From contig JAFYHT010000031.1 in NCBI GenBank assembly GCA_017539025.1, positions 1 through 52,688 on the forward strand: a DNA stretch of 52,688 bases, in the 5' to 3' direction. The stretch comes from Erysipelotrichaceae bacterium. GTDB lineage: Bacteria; Bacillota_I; Bacilli_A; Erysipelotrichales; Erysipelotrichaceae. The translations under genes and the position numbers were made by a program. Of the stretch, positions 24,064-34,765 are shown piece by piece; within the stretch, counting starts at the first letter, position 1, and each line of letters starts with the position of its first letter. The notes under the pieces were generated by a model that was not told the DNA's origin, did no database searches, and saw only the letters and a program-made list of their open reading frames with translations.

Positions 24064-24842
24064 TGAAGAGCTTTAGAAGACTGGTGTATCCTTACCTGGT
24101 CTGGGCTGGTTTACTGATCGTATTGCCGATGCTGATCATCGTATTCTATGCCTTCTCGACACAGGGTAATGATGTCATACCTGTAAAAATGACACTGGAA
24201 AACTTCGTCAGATTCTTTACTGACCCGATCTTTATCGAAGTCCTCGGCCGAAGCCTGAAACTGGCTCTGATCACGACTCTGATATGTATCCTGATCGGTT
24301 ATCCGGCAGCGTATTTCATCGCTCAGCTCAATGCGGATTCTCAATCCGTGATGGTGCTGATGGTGACGCTTCCGCAGCTGATCAATATGCTTGTAAGGAC
24401 ATACGCATGGAGAGGTATCCTGTTAAATACATCTTTCTCCCCTGAGGTGAAAGTCTATATCGGTATGGTATACAACTTCCTGCCGTATATGATCCTTCAG
24501 ATCTATACATCTTTATCTAAAATGGATCCTTCACTGGTTCCGGCTGCCCATGACCTGGGCTGTGATGACCGTACGGCATTTTTGAAGGTCACTCTGCCTT
24601 TGTCTGTTCCTGGCATCATTTCCGGTATCACACTGGTTTTCCTGCCGGCTGTTTCAAGCTTCTTCATTCCAAAGCTTCTGGGCGGTGGAAGCTATGTGCT
24701 TGTCGGTAATCTGATCGAAAACTATTTCGTTACGACCGGTGACTGGAACTTCGGTTCGGCGATCTCTTTGATCATGACGATCGTCATCCTTCTTTCAATG
24801 TATTTCACAAAGAAATTCGATTACGATAAGGAGGCTGTGTAA
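24063..24842 (+). CDS. potB: Spermidine/putrescine ABC transporter permease PotB
   Basis: A 259-residue permease with about six transmembrane helices. The EAA-loop that contacts the ATPase is LVPAAHDLGCDDRTAFLKVT followed by LPLSVPGIISG. Its start overlaps the potA stop by one base (TAATG). It forms the channel with PotC for polyamine uptake. Confidence 0.92.
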   Translation: MKSFRRLVYPYLVWAGLLIVLPMLIIVFYAFSTQGNDVIPVKMTLENFVRFFTDPIFIEVLGRSLKLALITTLICILIGYPAAYFIAQLNADSQSVMVLMVTLPQLINMLVRTYAWRGILLNTSFSPEVKVYIGMVYNFLPYMILQIYTSLSKMDPSLVPAAHDLGCDDRTAFLKVTLPLSVPGIISGITLVFLPAVSSFFIPKLLGGGSYVLVGNLIENYFVTTGDWNFGSAISLIMTIVILLSMYFTKKFDYDKEAV

Positions 24843-25640
24843 ATGAAGAAGAAATTCAATTACCAGAAGCTTTATCTGGCACTGATCATTGCGTTCTTTT
24901 ATCTGCCGATCGTGTATGTCGTGTTCTTTTCCTTTAACGCATCGCGTTCCCTGACCAACTTCACGGGCTTCTCTCTGAGATGGTATCAGAAGATGTTCAA
25001 GACGCGTTCGATGATGGAATCGATCTACTACTCACTGATCATCGCAGTGATCGCAACTGTTGTTTCAACGCTTGTCGGAACCATCGTTTCGATCGGTTTA
25101 TCCAAGTCAAGCAAACTGGTGAAGCAGGTCGTCACGCAGGTGAACAATCTGCCGATGCTGAATCCTGATATCGTTACGGCGATCGGACTGATGCTGTTAT
25201 TCTCAACATTGGCCATTCCTACGGGTTTTGGTACCTTGTTGCTGGCACACATCATCTTCTGTATCCCTTACGTGATCCTTTCCATCATGCCGAAACTCAG
25301 GCAGCTGGATGACAATCTGGCAGAAGCAGCTCTGGATCTGGGCTGTACTCCGATACAGGCCTTATACAAGGTCATCATCCCGCAGATCAAGGAAGGTATC
25401 GTTTCCGGTGCTTTGGTCGCATTCACGATGTCATTTGATGACTTTGTCATTTCTTACTTCACGACCGGTCCGGGTATCAACAATATCTCGACTTATGTCT
25501 ATGCGACGACAAAGCGTATCAATCCAAGTGTTAACGCATTATCGACTCTGATCGTCATTGCGATCACTGTGGTATTGCTGTTTGCGAATGTGCTTCCGAT
25601 GTTGAGAGAAAGGAGGAAGAATAATGAAGAAACTGCTTAG
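24843..25640 (+). CDS. potC: Spermidine/putrescine ABC transporter permease PotC
   Basis: A 265-residue permease beginning with FNYQKLYLALIIAFFYLPIV. The EAA loop is LAEAALDLGCTPIQALYKVI followed by IPQIKEGIVSG. It has six predicted transmembrane segments. The start codon immediately follows the potB stop, with AAGGAGG upstream. The 3' end overlaps the potD start by 17 bp. Confidence 0.92.
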   Translation: MKKKFNYQKLYLALIIAFFYLPIVYVVFFSFNASRSLTNFTGFSLRWYQKMFKTRSMMESIYYSLIIAVIATVVSTLVGTIVSIGLSKSSKLVKQVVTQVNNLPMLNPDIVTAIGLMLLFSTLAIPTGFGTLLLAHIIFCIPYVILSIMPKLRQLDDNLAEAALDLGCTPIQALYKVIIPQIKEGIVSGALVAFTMSFDDFVISYFTTGPGINNISTYVYATTKRINPSVNALSTLIVIAITVVLLFANVLPMLRERRKNNEETA

Positions 25641-26676
25641 TATCCTTGCTGTTCTTTTCCTCTTATCGGGCTGTCTGTCCGGAAATTATGAAAACGGCGA
25701 GCTCTATATCTTTCTGCCGGGCGAATATCTTTCCGATGAGGTCGTCGAGCAGTTTGAATATGAATATGGAGTAAAGGTATCCGTTACGACATTTGATTCC
25801 AATGAGATGATGTACACCAAACTGATGGGCGGTACGACTTATGATATCCTCATCCCGAGTGACTACATGATCGAAAGACTGATCAATGAAAAACTCATCC
25901 TGAAGCTGGATAAGTCCAAGCTCACATGTATGGATGCATTATATGATGGCGTATTGAACATGGAGTTCGATCCGAACAACGATTATTCCATCCCTTACTT
26001 CTGGGGCAATGCGGGTATCTGTTATGATACGACGCTTGTCGATGCGGAAGATGTTGAGTCTCAGGGCTGGGAGGTCATGAGAAATCCAAAATACAAGGGA
26101 ATGATCTACATGTATGATTCCATCCGTGATTCATTCATGATGGCAGAAAAGGCTTTAGGCTATTCCATGAATACGGACAGTGAAGAAGAGCTCAACGCTG
26201 CATATGAATGGCTGGTAGAGATCGCCAAGACGATGGATCCGGCTTATGTCACCGATGAGATCATCGATGGTCTGACATATGGTGAAAAGGCGATGGGATT
26301 TGTCTATTCCGGTGATGCGGCTCTCATCTTAAGTGAAAACGAGGATATGGGATTCTGGGCTCCGGAAGAAGGCACCAACTACTTCGTCGATGCGATGTGT
26401 ATCCATAAAGATGCGAAGAATGTTGAGAATGCCTACAAGTTCATCAACTACATTACCGGTGACTATGATGCTGCGTTTGAAAACGCAACATTCGTCGGTT
26501 ACACTTCCGTCAATGCGGAAGTATTGAATGATATCACGATGGAAGACGGCGACTTTGAAGGAAATGACGCCTATATCCCTCGTGAGATGAGTGAAAATGA
26601 TGAGGTCTTCCACAGCAACGAAGATGTACTGAAGATCATCTCCGAGCTCTGGGTAAAGATCAAGAATACGAAATAA
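25624..26676 (+). CDS. potD: Polyamine-binding lipoprotein PotD
   Basis: A 350-residue solute-binding protein. A lipoprotein signal peptide is present: a KK start, a hydrophobic stretch, and the lipobox LLSGC with the modified Cys17. The mature part begins ELYIFLPGEYLSDEVVEQFE and continues with TYDILIPSDYMIERL and YFWGNAGICYDT, as in PotD/PotF. It captures spermidine or putrescine outside the membrane and hands it to PotBC. It overlaps potC by 17 bp; AGGAGG lies 5 nt before the ATG. Confidence 0.92.
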   Translation: MKKLLSILAVLFLLSGCLSGNYENGELYIFLPGEYLSDEVVEQFEYEYGVKVSVTTFDSNEMMYTKLMGGTTYDILIPSDYMIERLINEKLILKLDKSKLTCMDALYDGVLNMEFDPNNDYSIPYFWGNAGICYDTTLVDAEDVESQGWEVMRNPKYKGMIYMYDSIRDSFMMAEKALGYSMNTDSEEELNAAYEWLVEIAKTMDPAYVTDEIIDGLTYGEKAMGFVYSGDAALILSENEDMGFWAPEEGTNYFVDAMCIHKDAKNVENAYKFINYITGDYDAAFENATFVGYTSVNAEVLNDITMEDGDFEGNDAYIPREMSENDEVFHSNEDVLKIISELWVKIKNTK

Positions 26677-27126
26677 ATGAGACTGGTCATACAGAAAGTA
26701 TCTGAAGCAAGCTGTAAAGTTGACGGCAATATCACCGGCAGTATCGGTAATGGTTTTATGGTGCTGGTGGGGATCTCCGTCAATGATGATGAACAGATCG
26801 TTGAAAAGATGGCTGTCAAGATGAGTAAGCTCAGGGTTTTCGATGATGAAAACGGAAAGATCAATCTGAGTATCTATGATACGAAGGGTTCTGTGCTTTC
26901 GATCTCCCAGTTCACTCTCTATGCGGATTGTAAGAAGGGCAATCGTCCGAGCTTTACGGATGCACAGGGCGGAGAAAGGGCGAAGCAGCTTTATCTGTAT
27001 TTCAATGAGTGTCTCAGGAAGCTTGACCTGCATGTTGAAGAAGGCATCTTCGGTGCAGATATGAAGGTGTCTCTAGTCAATGATGGTCCGATCACGATCA
27101 TCCTGGATAGTGAGGTATTATGGTAG
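26677..27126 (+). CDS. dtd: D-aminoacyl-tRNA deacylase
   Basis: A 149-residue DTD. It opens with MRLVIQKVSEASCKVDG. It has the catalytic-site motif LSISQFTLYADCKKGNRPSF and the second signature MKVSLVNDGPITIILDS, which carries the cross-subunit Pro region. It removes D-amino acids and misloaded Gly from tRNA. The ATG follows the potD stop directly, so it is probably cotranscribed with the pot genes. The next gene overlaps it by 7 bp. Confidence 0.95.
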   Translation: MRLVIQKVSEASCKVDGNITGSIGNGFMVLVGISVNDDEQIVEKMAVKMSKLRVFDDENGKINLSIYDTKGSVLSISQFTLYADCKKGNRPSFTDAQGGERAKQLYLYFNECLRKLDLHVEEGIFGADMKVSLVNDGPITIILDSEVLW

Positions 27127-27338
27127 AAAATTACGGTTTATATGATATCGTCCAGATGAAAAAGGATCATCCGTGCAAGAAATCCCATTACTGGAAGATC
27201 GTCCGCATGGGTGTGGATATCAAGATCAAATGCGAAGGCTGTCAGGCTGTGGTCATGATGGAAAGACCGGAGTTTGAACGCAAATGCAAGAAGATCATCA
27301 GAAAGGCTGAAGAAAATGATCAAGGCAGTGATCTTTGA
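27120..27338 (+). CDS. DUF951 family protein
   Basis: A 72-residue protein with the DUF951 pattern: YDIVQMKKDHPCKKSHYWKI, then DIKIKCEGCQAVVMM, and a charged C-terminal helix. Two Cys-containing segments suggest metal or nucleic-acid binding. Function is unknown. The family is widespread in Bacillota. It overlaps dtd by 7 bp and the following HAD gene by 23 bp, so the three are tightly coupled. Confidence 0.88.
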   Translation: MVENYGLYDIVQMKKDHPCKKSHYWKIVRMGVDIKIKCEGCQAVVMMERPEFERKCKKIIRKAEENDQGSDL

Positions 27339-27993
27339 TTTTGACGGGACACTGTCAAACAGGAAAGAGAATGCCTATGCGGTCTTTGATGACTATCTGA
27401 GACCCTATTTCAAGGACTTCAGCGAAGAAGAGTATGAAGCAGTCCTGCAGGACATGATGGAATATGACTGCAACGGTGTCATTTCTGTGGAACTTCGACT
27501 GATCCCGTTCATGAAGAAGTATGGAAAGTATCTTCCGGATGATTTTGTCGAAAGGTTTTCTCCCTACTACAACGAACAGATGTTCGAGTATACCAATCTT
27601 AAGGAAGAGACGATCGATGTCCTGGAACGGCTTCAGGGAAAGTATAAGCTGGCGGTATTGTCCAATGGCGATTCGATCCCTCAGCATGCCAAGGTAGAAA
27701 AAGTCGGTATCGAAAAGTATTTCGATATCGTCCTTGTTTCCGGTGATATCGGCTATGACAAGCCGGATGCAAGAGTATTCGATTATCTGTGTTCCAGATT
27801 GGGTGTCGCCAATAAAGAATGTGTGATGGTCGGCGATGTCTTTGCGACGGATATCCTGGGTGCGGTCAATGCGGGATGTATCCCGGTGTGGCTGAATACC
27901 GACCCGGATAGGCCATCAAAGCACTACCATGGCTATCAGATCAAGGATCTGAAGAGTTTATTGAAAATACTTGATTCATTGAAGACGGTGTAA
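27316..27993 (+). CDS. HAD-superfamily hydrolase
   Basis: A 225-residue HAD phosphatase. Motif I is VIFDFDGTLSN (nucleophile and acid Asp), motif II LAVLSNGDS, motif III Lys in GYDKPDARVF, and motif IV VMVGDVFATDILGA. A helical cap follows motif I, as in the phosphoglycolate phosphatase/YjjG-like group. The substrate is unknown. I place the start at 27316 (MIKAVIFDFDG) rather than the open upstream codons within the DUF951 gene. A short hairpin, GACGG/CCGTC with a T4 tail (27984-28004), spans the stop codon and may terminate the operon. Confidence 0.88.
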   Translation: MIKAVIFDFDGTLSNRKENAYAVFDDYLRPYFKDFSEEEYEAVLQDMMEYDCNGVISVELRLIPFMKKYGKYLPDDFVERFSPYYNEQMFEYTNLKEETIDVLERLQGKYKLAVLSNGDSIPQHAKVEKVGIEKYFDIVLVSGDIGYDKPDARVFDYLCSRLGVANKECVMVGDVFATDILGAVNAGCIPVWLNTDPDRPSKHYHGYQIKDLKSLLKILDSLKTV

Positions 27994-28020
27994 TGCCGTC
28001 TTTTGTGTTACCATTTCAAT

Positions 28021-28800
28021 ATGAAAGTACTGATCACAAATGATGACGGCATCGATTTCAAGGGATTGAGGATATTGGCTCAGGTCTTTTCAGAGATCGC
28101 CGATGTCTATGTCGTAGCTCCGGAAGGAGAAAGAAGTTCTCATTCCCACCATCTGACGATCAAGGGAAAGATCAGATATGAGGAAAGGGAAGTTCCATAC
28201 GCAAAGAAGGCTTATGCCTTGTGGGGAACTCCGGCGGATTGCGTTCACATGGGGCTTCATGCCTTACTGAATGAAGAGATCGATCTGGTCCTTTCCGGGA
28301 TCAACAGAGGTGCCAATATCTCTACGGATATCATCTATTCCGGTACGATCTCTGCCGCTAGAGAGGCCTATATCTATCATGTGCCTGCTTTGGCTTTGTC
28401 TTTGAATAGAGGAGACAGGGAAAACTATGAACTGGCAGCCCGTTATGGAAAAGCGATCGCAAAGGAATATCTTGAACAGGATAAGTGCCGTGATTACTTC
28501 CTGAATGTCAATGTTCCGGATCTCGATGAGAAGGATATCAAAGGGATCATGGTCTGTGATAAAGTCGGGCAGATGGATTACGGTGATTCCTATACTTTGG
28601 GTAAGGAAGATGATAAGGATTACATCTTTATCGGCCAGTCCAATGTCAGATTCCTTGGGGATACAAGTGATCTGAGGATCGATGCTTCTGCTTTGGAAAA
28701 TGGTTATGTTTCCTTATCGGCAATGGGAAATGATCAGTTCAGTTACGATCATTTCGATCTATTGGATGAAATTGCCGGAAAAATCGATAAAAGCCTTTAA
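28021..28800 (+). CDS. surE: 5'/3'-nucleotidase SurE
   Basis: A 259-residue SurE. The metal-binding N-terminus MKVLITNDDGIDFKGLRIL and the segment APEGERSSHSH are conserved. So is LVLSGINRGANISTDIIYSG followed by TISAAREA. It dephosphorylates nucleoside monophosphates. I use Met 28021; the frame is open to a TTG at 28003. There is no Shine-Dalgarno; a TACCAT hexamer lies 6 nt before the ATG, a leaderless-like layout shared with other operon heads here. A small GC-rich hairpin with T tail follows the stop (about 28791-28816). Confidence 0.93.
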   Translation: MKVLITNDDGIDFKGLRILAQVFSEIADVYVVAPEGERSSHSHHLTIKGKIRYEEREVPYAKKAYALWGTPADCVHMGLHALLNEEIDLVLSGINRGANISTDIIYSGTISAAREAYIYHVPALALSLNRGDRENYELAARYGKAIAKEYLEQDKCRDYFLNVNVPDLDEKDIKGIMVCDKVGQMDYGDSYTLGKEDDKDYIFIGQSNVRFLGDTSDLRIDASALENGYVSLSAMGNDQFSYDHFDLLDEIAGKIDKSL

Positions 28801-28826
28801 AATAGGGCTTTTTCAGCAAAAAACTC

Positions 28827-28855
28827 TTGCATCTGATCGACAATTAGTGTATTAT
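28827..28855 (+). promoter_or_regulatory. Promoter of rplJL
   Basis: -35 TTGCAT (28827-28832), a 17-bp spacer and -10 TATTAT (28850-28855). Transcription would start near 28862, just before the L10 leader. Confidence 0.65.
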
Positions 28856-28867
28856 TATTGAGCATCG

Positions 28868-28972
28868 ATATACCATAGACAGTAACGGCGCTATCGCTTA
28901 ATCATGTTACCGAGGTTGATCAGAAGATGATTTTTAACCTGTGTCTATGTGATACAGGTTTTATTTTTATGA
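28868..28972 (+). ncRNA. Ribosomal protein L10 leader
   Basis: The leader before rplJ contains the conserved blocks of the L10 leader motif. These are ATAGACAGTAACGGCG, the closing TGTTACCGAGG, and a distal AACCTG...CAGGTT hairpin with a T-rich tail (28938-28972). The L10-L12 complex binds this structure and reduces expression of its own operon. The call rests on pattern and position. Confidence 0.7.
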
Positions 28973-28998
28973 GTATATGGGTGTTAGAAAGAGGGAAT

Positions 28999-29583
28999 AT
29001 GAATCAAGCTGTATTAAGTAACAAGCAGGCTTTAGTATCTGAGATCTCCGATAAGATGAAGAACTCTCAGTCAACTGTCGTCTGCGAGTACCGCGGACTC
29101 AGCGTTGCCGAAGTAACGGAATTAAGACGTAACCTCAGGGCAGAAAATGTTGATTTCAAGGTCTACAAGAATACCATGGTCGAGAGAGCATGTGATGAAT
29201 GTGGATACGACGAACTCAAAGACTGTCTGAACGGTCCTAATGCGTTTGCGTTCTCAACGGATGCAACGGCACCTGCCAGAGTATTGGCAAAGTTCGCGAA
29301 GAAACACAAAGCTCTGGTACTGAAAAGCGGTATCGTTGAAGGCAAGGTTGTTGATGAAGCTACGATCAAGGAACTTTCATTACTGCCGAACCGTGAAGGA
29401 ATGCTGTCTATGTTACTGAGCTGTCTGCAGTCACCTGTAAGCTCATTCGCAAGAGTCGTCAAGGCTGTTGCCGAGGCTAAGGAGGCTGGAGCACCTGTTG
29501 CTGCACCAGCAGCGCAAGAAGCTGCACCTGCAGCAGAAGCAGCACCTGCCGAAGAGCCAAAGGCAGAAGAAGCTGCAGCATAA
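28999..29583 (+). CDS. rplJ: Ribosomal protein L10
   Basis: A 194-residue L10, the base of the ribosomal stalk. The N-terminal domain is clear: KMKNSQSTVVCEYRGLSVAE, then TELRRNLRAENVDFKVYKNT and LNGPNAFAFS. The final 36 residues are a low-complexity Ala/Pro/Glu tail (APVAAPAAQEAAPAAEAAPA), longer than in most L10 proteins. I start at 28999, where GAGGG precedes the ATG; upstream codons lie within the leader. It is followed by rplL after 25 bp. Confidence 0.95.
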   Translation: MNQAVLSNKQALVSEISDKMKNSQSTVVCEYRGLSVAEVTELRRNLRAENVDFKVYKNTMVERACDECGYDELKDCLNGPNAFAFSTDATAPARVLAKFAKKHKALVLKSGIVEGKVVDEATIKELSLLPNREGMLSMLLSCLQSPVSSFARVVKAVAEAKEAGAPVAAPAAQEAAPAAEAAPAEEPKAEEAAA

Positions 29584-29608
29584 TTAGAAAAGAAGGAGAA
29601 AATTAAAA

Positions 29609-29980
<372 letters not shown>

Positions 29981-29987
29981 TTAGTCA

Positions 29988-30578
29988 ATGAACCATTATT
30001 ATACGGATAATAAGGATCTGAATTCTGAGAGAAAAGAATTCACGTATTATTTCGATAATGAGGTTTTCCGTTTCACTACCGATAACGGCGTTTTTTCCAA
30101 GGATAATGTCGATTACGGTACTTATATCCTGATTCGAAGCATCTATAAAAAAGATCTGGGTCAAAGCCTTCTGGATCTTGGTTCGGGTTATGGTCCTGTT
30201 GGGATCATCCTAAAGCATTTCCATCCGGAACTTGATGTGGAGATGGCAGAGGTCAACTCCAGGGCTGTCGATCTTGCGATCTTGAATTGTGCGAAGAATC
30301 ATACAGATATTAGAGTTCACCTGTGTGATGATATCACTGCGCTTGGTCGTGGATTCGATACGATCGTGCTCAATCCGCCCATCAGGGCAGGCAAGGCGGT
30401 CATATATGATCTCTATGAAAAGGCAAAGCAGATCCTGAGTGAATCCGGTCACTTCTATATCGTGATCAGGAAGGCTCAGGGTGCCAAATCATCCATAGCA
30501 AAACTTGAAACACTGTTCAGTAAGGTAACAGTGATCGAAAAGGACGGAGGTTATTTCGTCATCGATTCCTGTCACTGA
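29988..30578 (+). CDS. RsmC-like class I methyltransferase
   Basis: A 196-residue methyltransferase of the RsmC/RlmG type (MTS domain). It has the N-terminal ERKEFTYYFDNEVFRFTTDN. Motif I is LLDLGSGYGPVGIILKHF, and the N-P-P-(I) catalytic motif is TIVLNPPIRAGKAV. The family methylates guanine in 16S or 23S rRNA. It is placed between rplL and rpoB, as in many Bacillota, with no terminator on either side, so it is probably cotranscribed. Confidence 0.9.
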   Translation: MNHYYTDNKDLNSERKEFTYYFDNEVFRFTTDNGVFSKDNVDYGTYILIRSIYKKDLGQSLLDLGSGYGPVGIILKHFHPELDVEMAEVNSRAVDLAILNCAKNHTDIRVHLCDDITALGRGFDTIVLNPPIRAGKAVIYDLYEKAKQILSESGHFYIVIRKAQGAKSSIAKLETLFSKVTVIEKDGGYFVIDSCH

Positions 30579-30614
30579 TCTGAGACTTATTAATTATTTG
30601 AAAGGACGGCGCAA

Positions 30615-33600
30615 ATGACACAAACTTATAAAATCGTGGATTCGGGTAAGCATTCTACTCGCCGTGACTATTCAAAGGTTAGCGGTAATCTTGATCTGCC
30701 TAACCTAGTAGAGGTACAGACTGATTCTTTTAAGTGGTTTACCAAGGAAGGGATCAAGGAAGTATTCGATGATATCTACCCGATTCAGAACTATAGCGGA
30801 AACATCCGCTTGAAATTATTGAATTTTGAATTCGGTGAGCCGAAGTTCTCGGTTGCCGAAACAAAATATCGTGAAGAAGATTATCGTGCGCCATTAAAAG
30901 CCAACATGGAGTTGGAGATCATTGATGAAGAAACAGGTGAGGTCATCACCAAGAAGGAAGAAGTCTTCTTAGGCGACTTCCCGATGATGACACCAACCGG
31001 TACGTTCATCATCAATGGAGCTGAACGTGTTATCGTTTCCCAGATCGTCAGATCACCGGGTGCGTATTTCGATACACAGACCGATGACAAGACCGGAAGA
31101 GAAACGTTCAGCGGAGAACTGATTCCATCACGTGGTACCTGGCTGGAATTTCTGACAGATGATAAGAAGAACGCTTTAGGCCGCATCATGAACATGTCGG
31201 TCGACAGAAAGCGTAAGATCTTATCGACCATTTTATTGAAGTGTATCGGTTTCTCACTGAATCTTGAAAGAGGTGAGGACGGCTTTGATCTCGAGAAGGT
31301 CAAGACTTTCTTGAGAGCGATGGGTCTTGAGGTATATGAGGATCTGATCAATCAGAATGATGATCGTGAATTCTTAAATATCTATGAGGCCATCTATACA
31401 TCTTTCCTGGGTGCTTATGAAGAGATAAGCAATACTCTGCAGGCAGATAAGACCAAGACGATGGATGCAGCCCTTCTGGAAATGCATAAGAACCAGAAGC
31501 AGGATGAAGTCCCGACAGTCGAAGGTGCTGCCAACCTGATGAATTCGAAGTTCTTCGATCAGAAGAAATACGATCTGACGGCAGCAGGCAGATACAAACT
31601 GGGTAAGAAGCTGAATGTAATCGATCGTATCGAACACCATGTACTGGCACAAGACCTGTACAAGGCAGACGGAAGTATCCTTTACAAGGCCGGAACATTG
31701 ATCGAGAAGGCTGAAAGAAATGTTTTGCGTGAAGAGCTCGTCAAGGGTTCTCATGTCGAGGCATTCCCGTTCAGGCACATCTTCTCACATCCGACGATCG
31801 TTGAAGTTGAAAGCAAGGATAAGCTGGCTTTAGTCGGCAGAGTCTTGGCAAACGACATCGATCTGTCAGACAAGACTTATTTCATTGGCACGATCCTGAC
31901 GCTGTCTGATGCGGAAAAGATCGCCAAGGAAGTAAGCAAGGTAAGAGTCTACAGCGGCATCATTGCCAAGGAAGTCCCTCTTACTTCACAGAATTACAAT
32001 GCCGTCATGGATTACGGCCAGAGGATGTTCGTATTAGGACGTCTCACTGACGAGGAATCCAATGATGTGAGAGTTGACGAGGAACAGGCGATGCCTTATT
32101 ACCTGCCTGACCATGACAGCTACATGCTGATGTCAGACAAGGAAGAGGCGATCAAGGCCAGAGTCGATGCCGGTGAAAAGATCAGCGCTTGGCTGGTCGG
32201 TACGGCATGTCAGGTCGTCAACATCTGTCATCCGGAGGATGAAAACTCCAAGATCAGACTGATCGGTATCGATCCGCTCAACAACAAGAAATGCATCACG
32301 ATGTCAGATATGCTGGCATTCTACAACTACATGTTCACACTGCTGGATACTGTAGGTACGACTGATGATATCGATATGTTGGGCAACAGAAGGATCAGAA
32401 CGGTCGGTGAACTGATCCAGAATCAGTTCCGTATCGGTCTTTCCCGTATGGAAAAGGCTGTCAAGGAAAAGATGTCCATCACTGAGATCGAAAATGCTAC
32501 ACCTAAGACTTTGACGAACAACCGTCCATTGTCCGGTGCGATCAGAGAATTCTTCTCTTCATCACAGCTGTCTCAGTTCATGGATCAGCAGAATCCTCTG
32601 GCAGAACTTACCAACAAGCGTCGTATCTCTGCGTTAGGCCCGGGCGGTCTGACAAGAGAGAGAGCCGGATTTGAAGTCCGTGACGTTCATAACTCTCACT
32701 ATGGCAGGATCTGTCCGATCGAGACCCCTGAAGGTCAGAACATCGGTCTGATCTCTTATCTTACAACTTATGCCAAGATCAACCAGTACGGTTTCATTCA
32801 GACTCCGTACAGAAAAGTCGACGAGAAGGGCAATGTGTCCGAGGACTACATCTATCTGTCCGCAGATGATGAGAACGACTACATCATCGCCCAGGCCAAT
32901 GAGGTCATCGACGGCAAGCTGGTCAACGATCAGGTCGTTGCCAGAAAGGCCGGTGAAACGATCTTAGTCGACAGATCAGCTGTTGAACTGGCAGACGTTT
33001 CTCCGAAGCAGGTCGTTTCTGTCGCTGCTGCATGTATCCCGTTCCTTGAGAACGATGACGCATCCCGTGCTCTGATGGGTGCCAACATGCAGAGGCAGGC
33101 CGTTCCTCTTCTCAGACCGCATGCTCCATATGTCGGTACCGGTATCGAGCCGAAGATCGCAAAAGATTCAGGCACAGGTCTGGTATCTGCAGATGAGGGT
33201 ACGGTCACATATGTCGATGCCAACAAGATCATCATCACTTCCAAGGATGGTGAGGATCACGAATACAAACTGGAGAAGTTTGCGCGTTCCAACGCCGGTA
33301 CTTGTATCAACCATCGTCCGATCGTTTCTGACGGTGATGTTGTCAAGGCAGGCGATATCATCGCTGATGGTCCTTCAATGGATGACGGCGAGCTGGCATT
33401 AGGACAGAACGTTACCATCGCGTTCATGACATGGCATGGCTACAACTATGAGGATGCCATCATCATGTCTGAAAGAATGGTCAAAGATGACGTCTATACT
33501 TCGATTCATATCGATGAATATTCGATTGAAAAGAGAAAGACGAAACTCGGTGAAGAAGAGATCACAAGAGATATCCCGAACGTTCAGGAAGGCGCTTGCC

Positions 33601-34763
33601 GCAACCTGGATTCAAGAGGTATCGTCATGGTCGGTGCTGAGGTCAAGGAAGGTGACATCCTTGTAGGTAAGGTCACTCCGAAGGGCCAGTCAGATGCTTC
33701 ACCGGAAGAAAAACTGTTATTAGCGATCTTCGGTGAGAAATCACACGAGGTCAGAGATAATTCATTAAGAGTTCCGCATGGCGGTGCCGGTATCGTTCAG
33801 TCGATCAGAGTCTTCAAGAGATCTGAAGGCTACGAGCTTGGCCCGGGTGTCACGGAAGTCATCAAGGTCTATGTCGTTCAGAAACGTAAGATCTCTGAAG
33901 GTGACAAGATGGCCGGAAGACACGGCAACAAGGGTGTCATTTCCAAGATCTTACCGGTCGAGGATATGCCTTTCATGCCGGATGGAACTCCAGTGGATAT
34001 CATGCTGAACCCGTTCGGTGTTCCTTCACGTATGAATATCGGTCAGGTATTGGAGATCCACTTAGGCATGGCTGCCAAGGCTTTGAGTGAAAAGACAGGC
34101 AAGCCGGTCAAGTTTGCGACTCCGGTATTCGACGGTATCACCAATGAAGAACTGACGCAGATCATGGAAGAAGCACAGACATCTATGGACGGCAAGATCG
34201 TACTTCGTGACGGCAAGACCGGCGAACCTTATGATGAGCGTATCGCGGTCGGTGTCATGTACATGATCAAGCTGGCACACATGGTCGACGATAAGTTACA
34301 TGCCCGTGCAACCGGTCCTTACTCACTCGTTACGCAGCAGCCATTAGGCGGTAAAGCGCAGAACGGTGGTCAGAGATTCGGTGAAATGGAAGTCTGGGCT
34401 CTCGAAGCCTATGGCGCAGCCCATACTCTGGAAGAGATCCTGACTGTCAAGTCCGATGATATCAACGGTCGTACCAAGACTTATGATGCCATCATCAAGG
34501 GCAAGAGGATCCCTGATCCGGGTATTCCGGAATCATTCAATGTCCTGAAGAACGAACTGCAGGCTCTGGCACTTGATGTCAGGATGCTGGACAGCGAGGG
34601 CAATGAAGTCTCTATCTCAAGAAGCGACGATGACGAGCGTGAGGTCGAAAAGGCCAGCGATGCGACTGTCGTAGAAGATACCGAAGGTCTCAATATCAGA
34701 GATACCATCGATGAGGAAGAGGCTCCGGAAGCGATCATGGGTCTCTATGATGAGGAGGTATAG
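30615..34763 (+). CDS. rpoB: RNA polymerase beta subunit
   Basis: A 1382-residue RpoB. It has the rifampicin-pocket segment [20 protein letters not shown] followed by [11 protein letters not shown], the [11 protein letters not shown] motif, the GHNV-like region [20 protein letters not shown], and the C-terminal [20 protein letters not shown]. It is roughly 150-200 residues longer than Bacillus RpoB. The extra length appears to lie in the N-terminal half, around residues 340-540 (for example [20 protein letters not shown]). AAAGGACGG lies before the ATG. The stop is 2 bp before rpoC. Confidence 0.98.
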   Translation: MTQTYKIVDSGKHSTRRDYSKVSGNLDLPNLVEVQTDSFKWFTKEGIKEVFDDIYPIQNYSGNIRLKLLNFEFGEPKFSVAETKYREEDYRAPLKANMELEIIDEETGEVITKKEEVFLGDFPMMTPTGTFIINGAERVIVSQIVRSPGAYFDTQTDDKTGRETFSGELIPSRGTWLEFLTDDKKNALGRIMNMSVDRKRKILSTILLKCIGFSLNLERGEDGFDLEKVKTFLRAMGLEVYEDLINQNDDREFLNIYEAIYTSFLGAYEEISNTLQADKTKTMDAALLEMHKNQKQDEVPTVEGAANLMNSKFFDQKKYDLTAAGRYKLGKKLNVIDRIEHHVLAQDLYKADGSILYKAGTLIEKAERNVLREELVKGSHVEAFPFRHIFSHPTIVEVESKDKLALVGRVLANDIDLSDKTYFIGTILTLSDAEKIAKEVSKVRVYSGIIAKEVPLTSQNYNAVMDYGQRMFVLGRLTDEESNDVRVDEEQAMPYYLPDHDSYMLMSDKEEAIKARVDAGEKISAWLVGTACQVVNICHPEDENSKIRLIGIDPLNNKKCITMSDMLAFYNYMFTLLDTVGTTDDIDMLGNRRIRTVGELIQNQFRIGLSRMEKAVKEKMSITEIENATPKTLTNNRPLSGAIREFFSSSQLSQFMDQQNPLAELTNKRRISALGPGGLTRERAGFEVRDVHNSHYGRICPIETPEGQNIGLISYLTTYAKINQYGFIQTPYRKVDEKGNVSEDYIYLSADDENDYIIAQANEVIDGKLVNDQVVARKAGETILVDRSAVELADVSPKQVVSVAAACIPFLENDDASRALMGANMQRQAVPLLRPHAPYVGTGIEPKIAKDSGTGLVSADEGTVTYVDANKIIITSKDGEDHEYKLEKFARSNAGTCINHRPIVSDGDVVKAGDIIADGPSMDDGELALGQNVTIAFMTWHGYNYEDAIIMSERMVKDDVYTSIHIDEYSIEKRKTKLGEEEITRDIPNVQEGACRNLDSRGIVMVGAEVKEGDILVGKVTPKGQSDASPEEKLLLAIFGEKSHEVRDNSLRVPHGGAGIVQSIRVFKRSEGYELGPGVTEVIKVYVVQKRKISEGDKMAGRHGNKGVISKILPVEDMPFMPDGTPVDIMLNPFGVPSRMNIGQVLEIHLGMAAKALSEKTGKPVKFATPVFDGITNEELTQIMEEAQTSMDGKIVLRDGKTGEPYDERIAVGVMYMIKLAHMVDDKLHARATGPYSLVTQQPLGGKAQNGGQRFGEMEVWALEAYGAAHTLEEILTVKSDDINGRTKTYDAIIKGKRIPDPGIPESFNVLKNELQALALDVRMLDSEGNEVSISRSDDDEREVEKASDATVVEDTEGLNIRDTIDEEEAPEAIMGLYDEEV

Positions 34764-34765
34764 AC

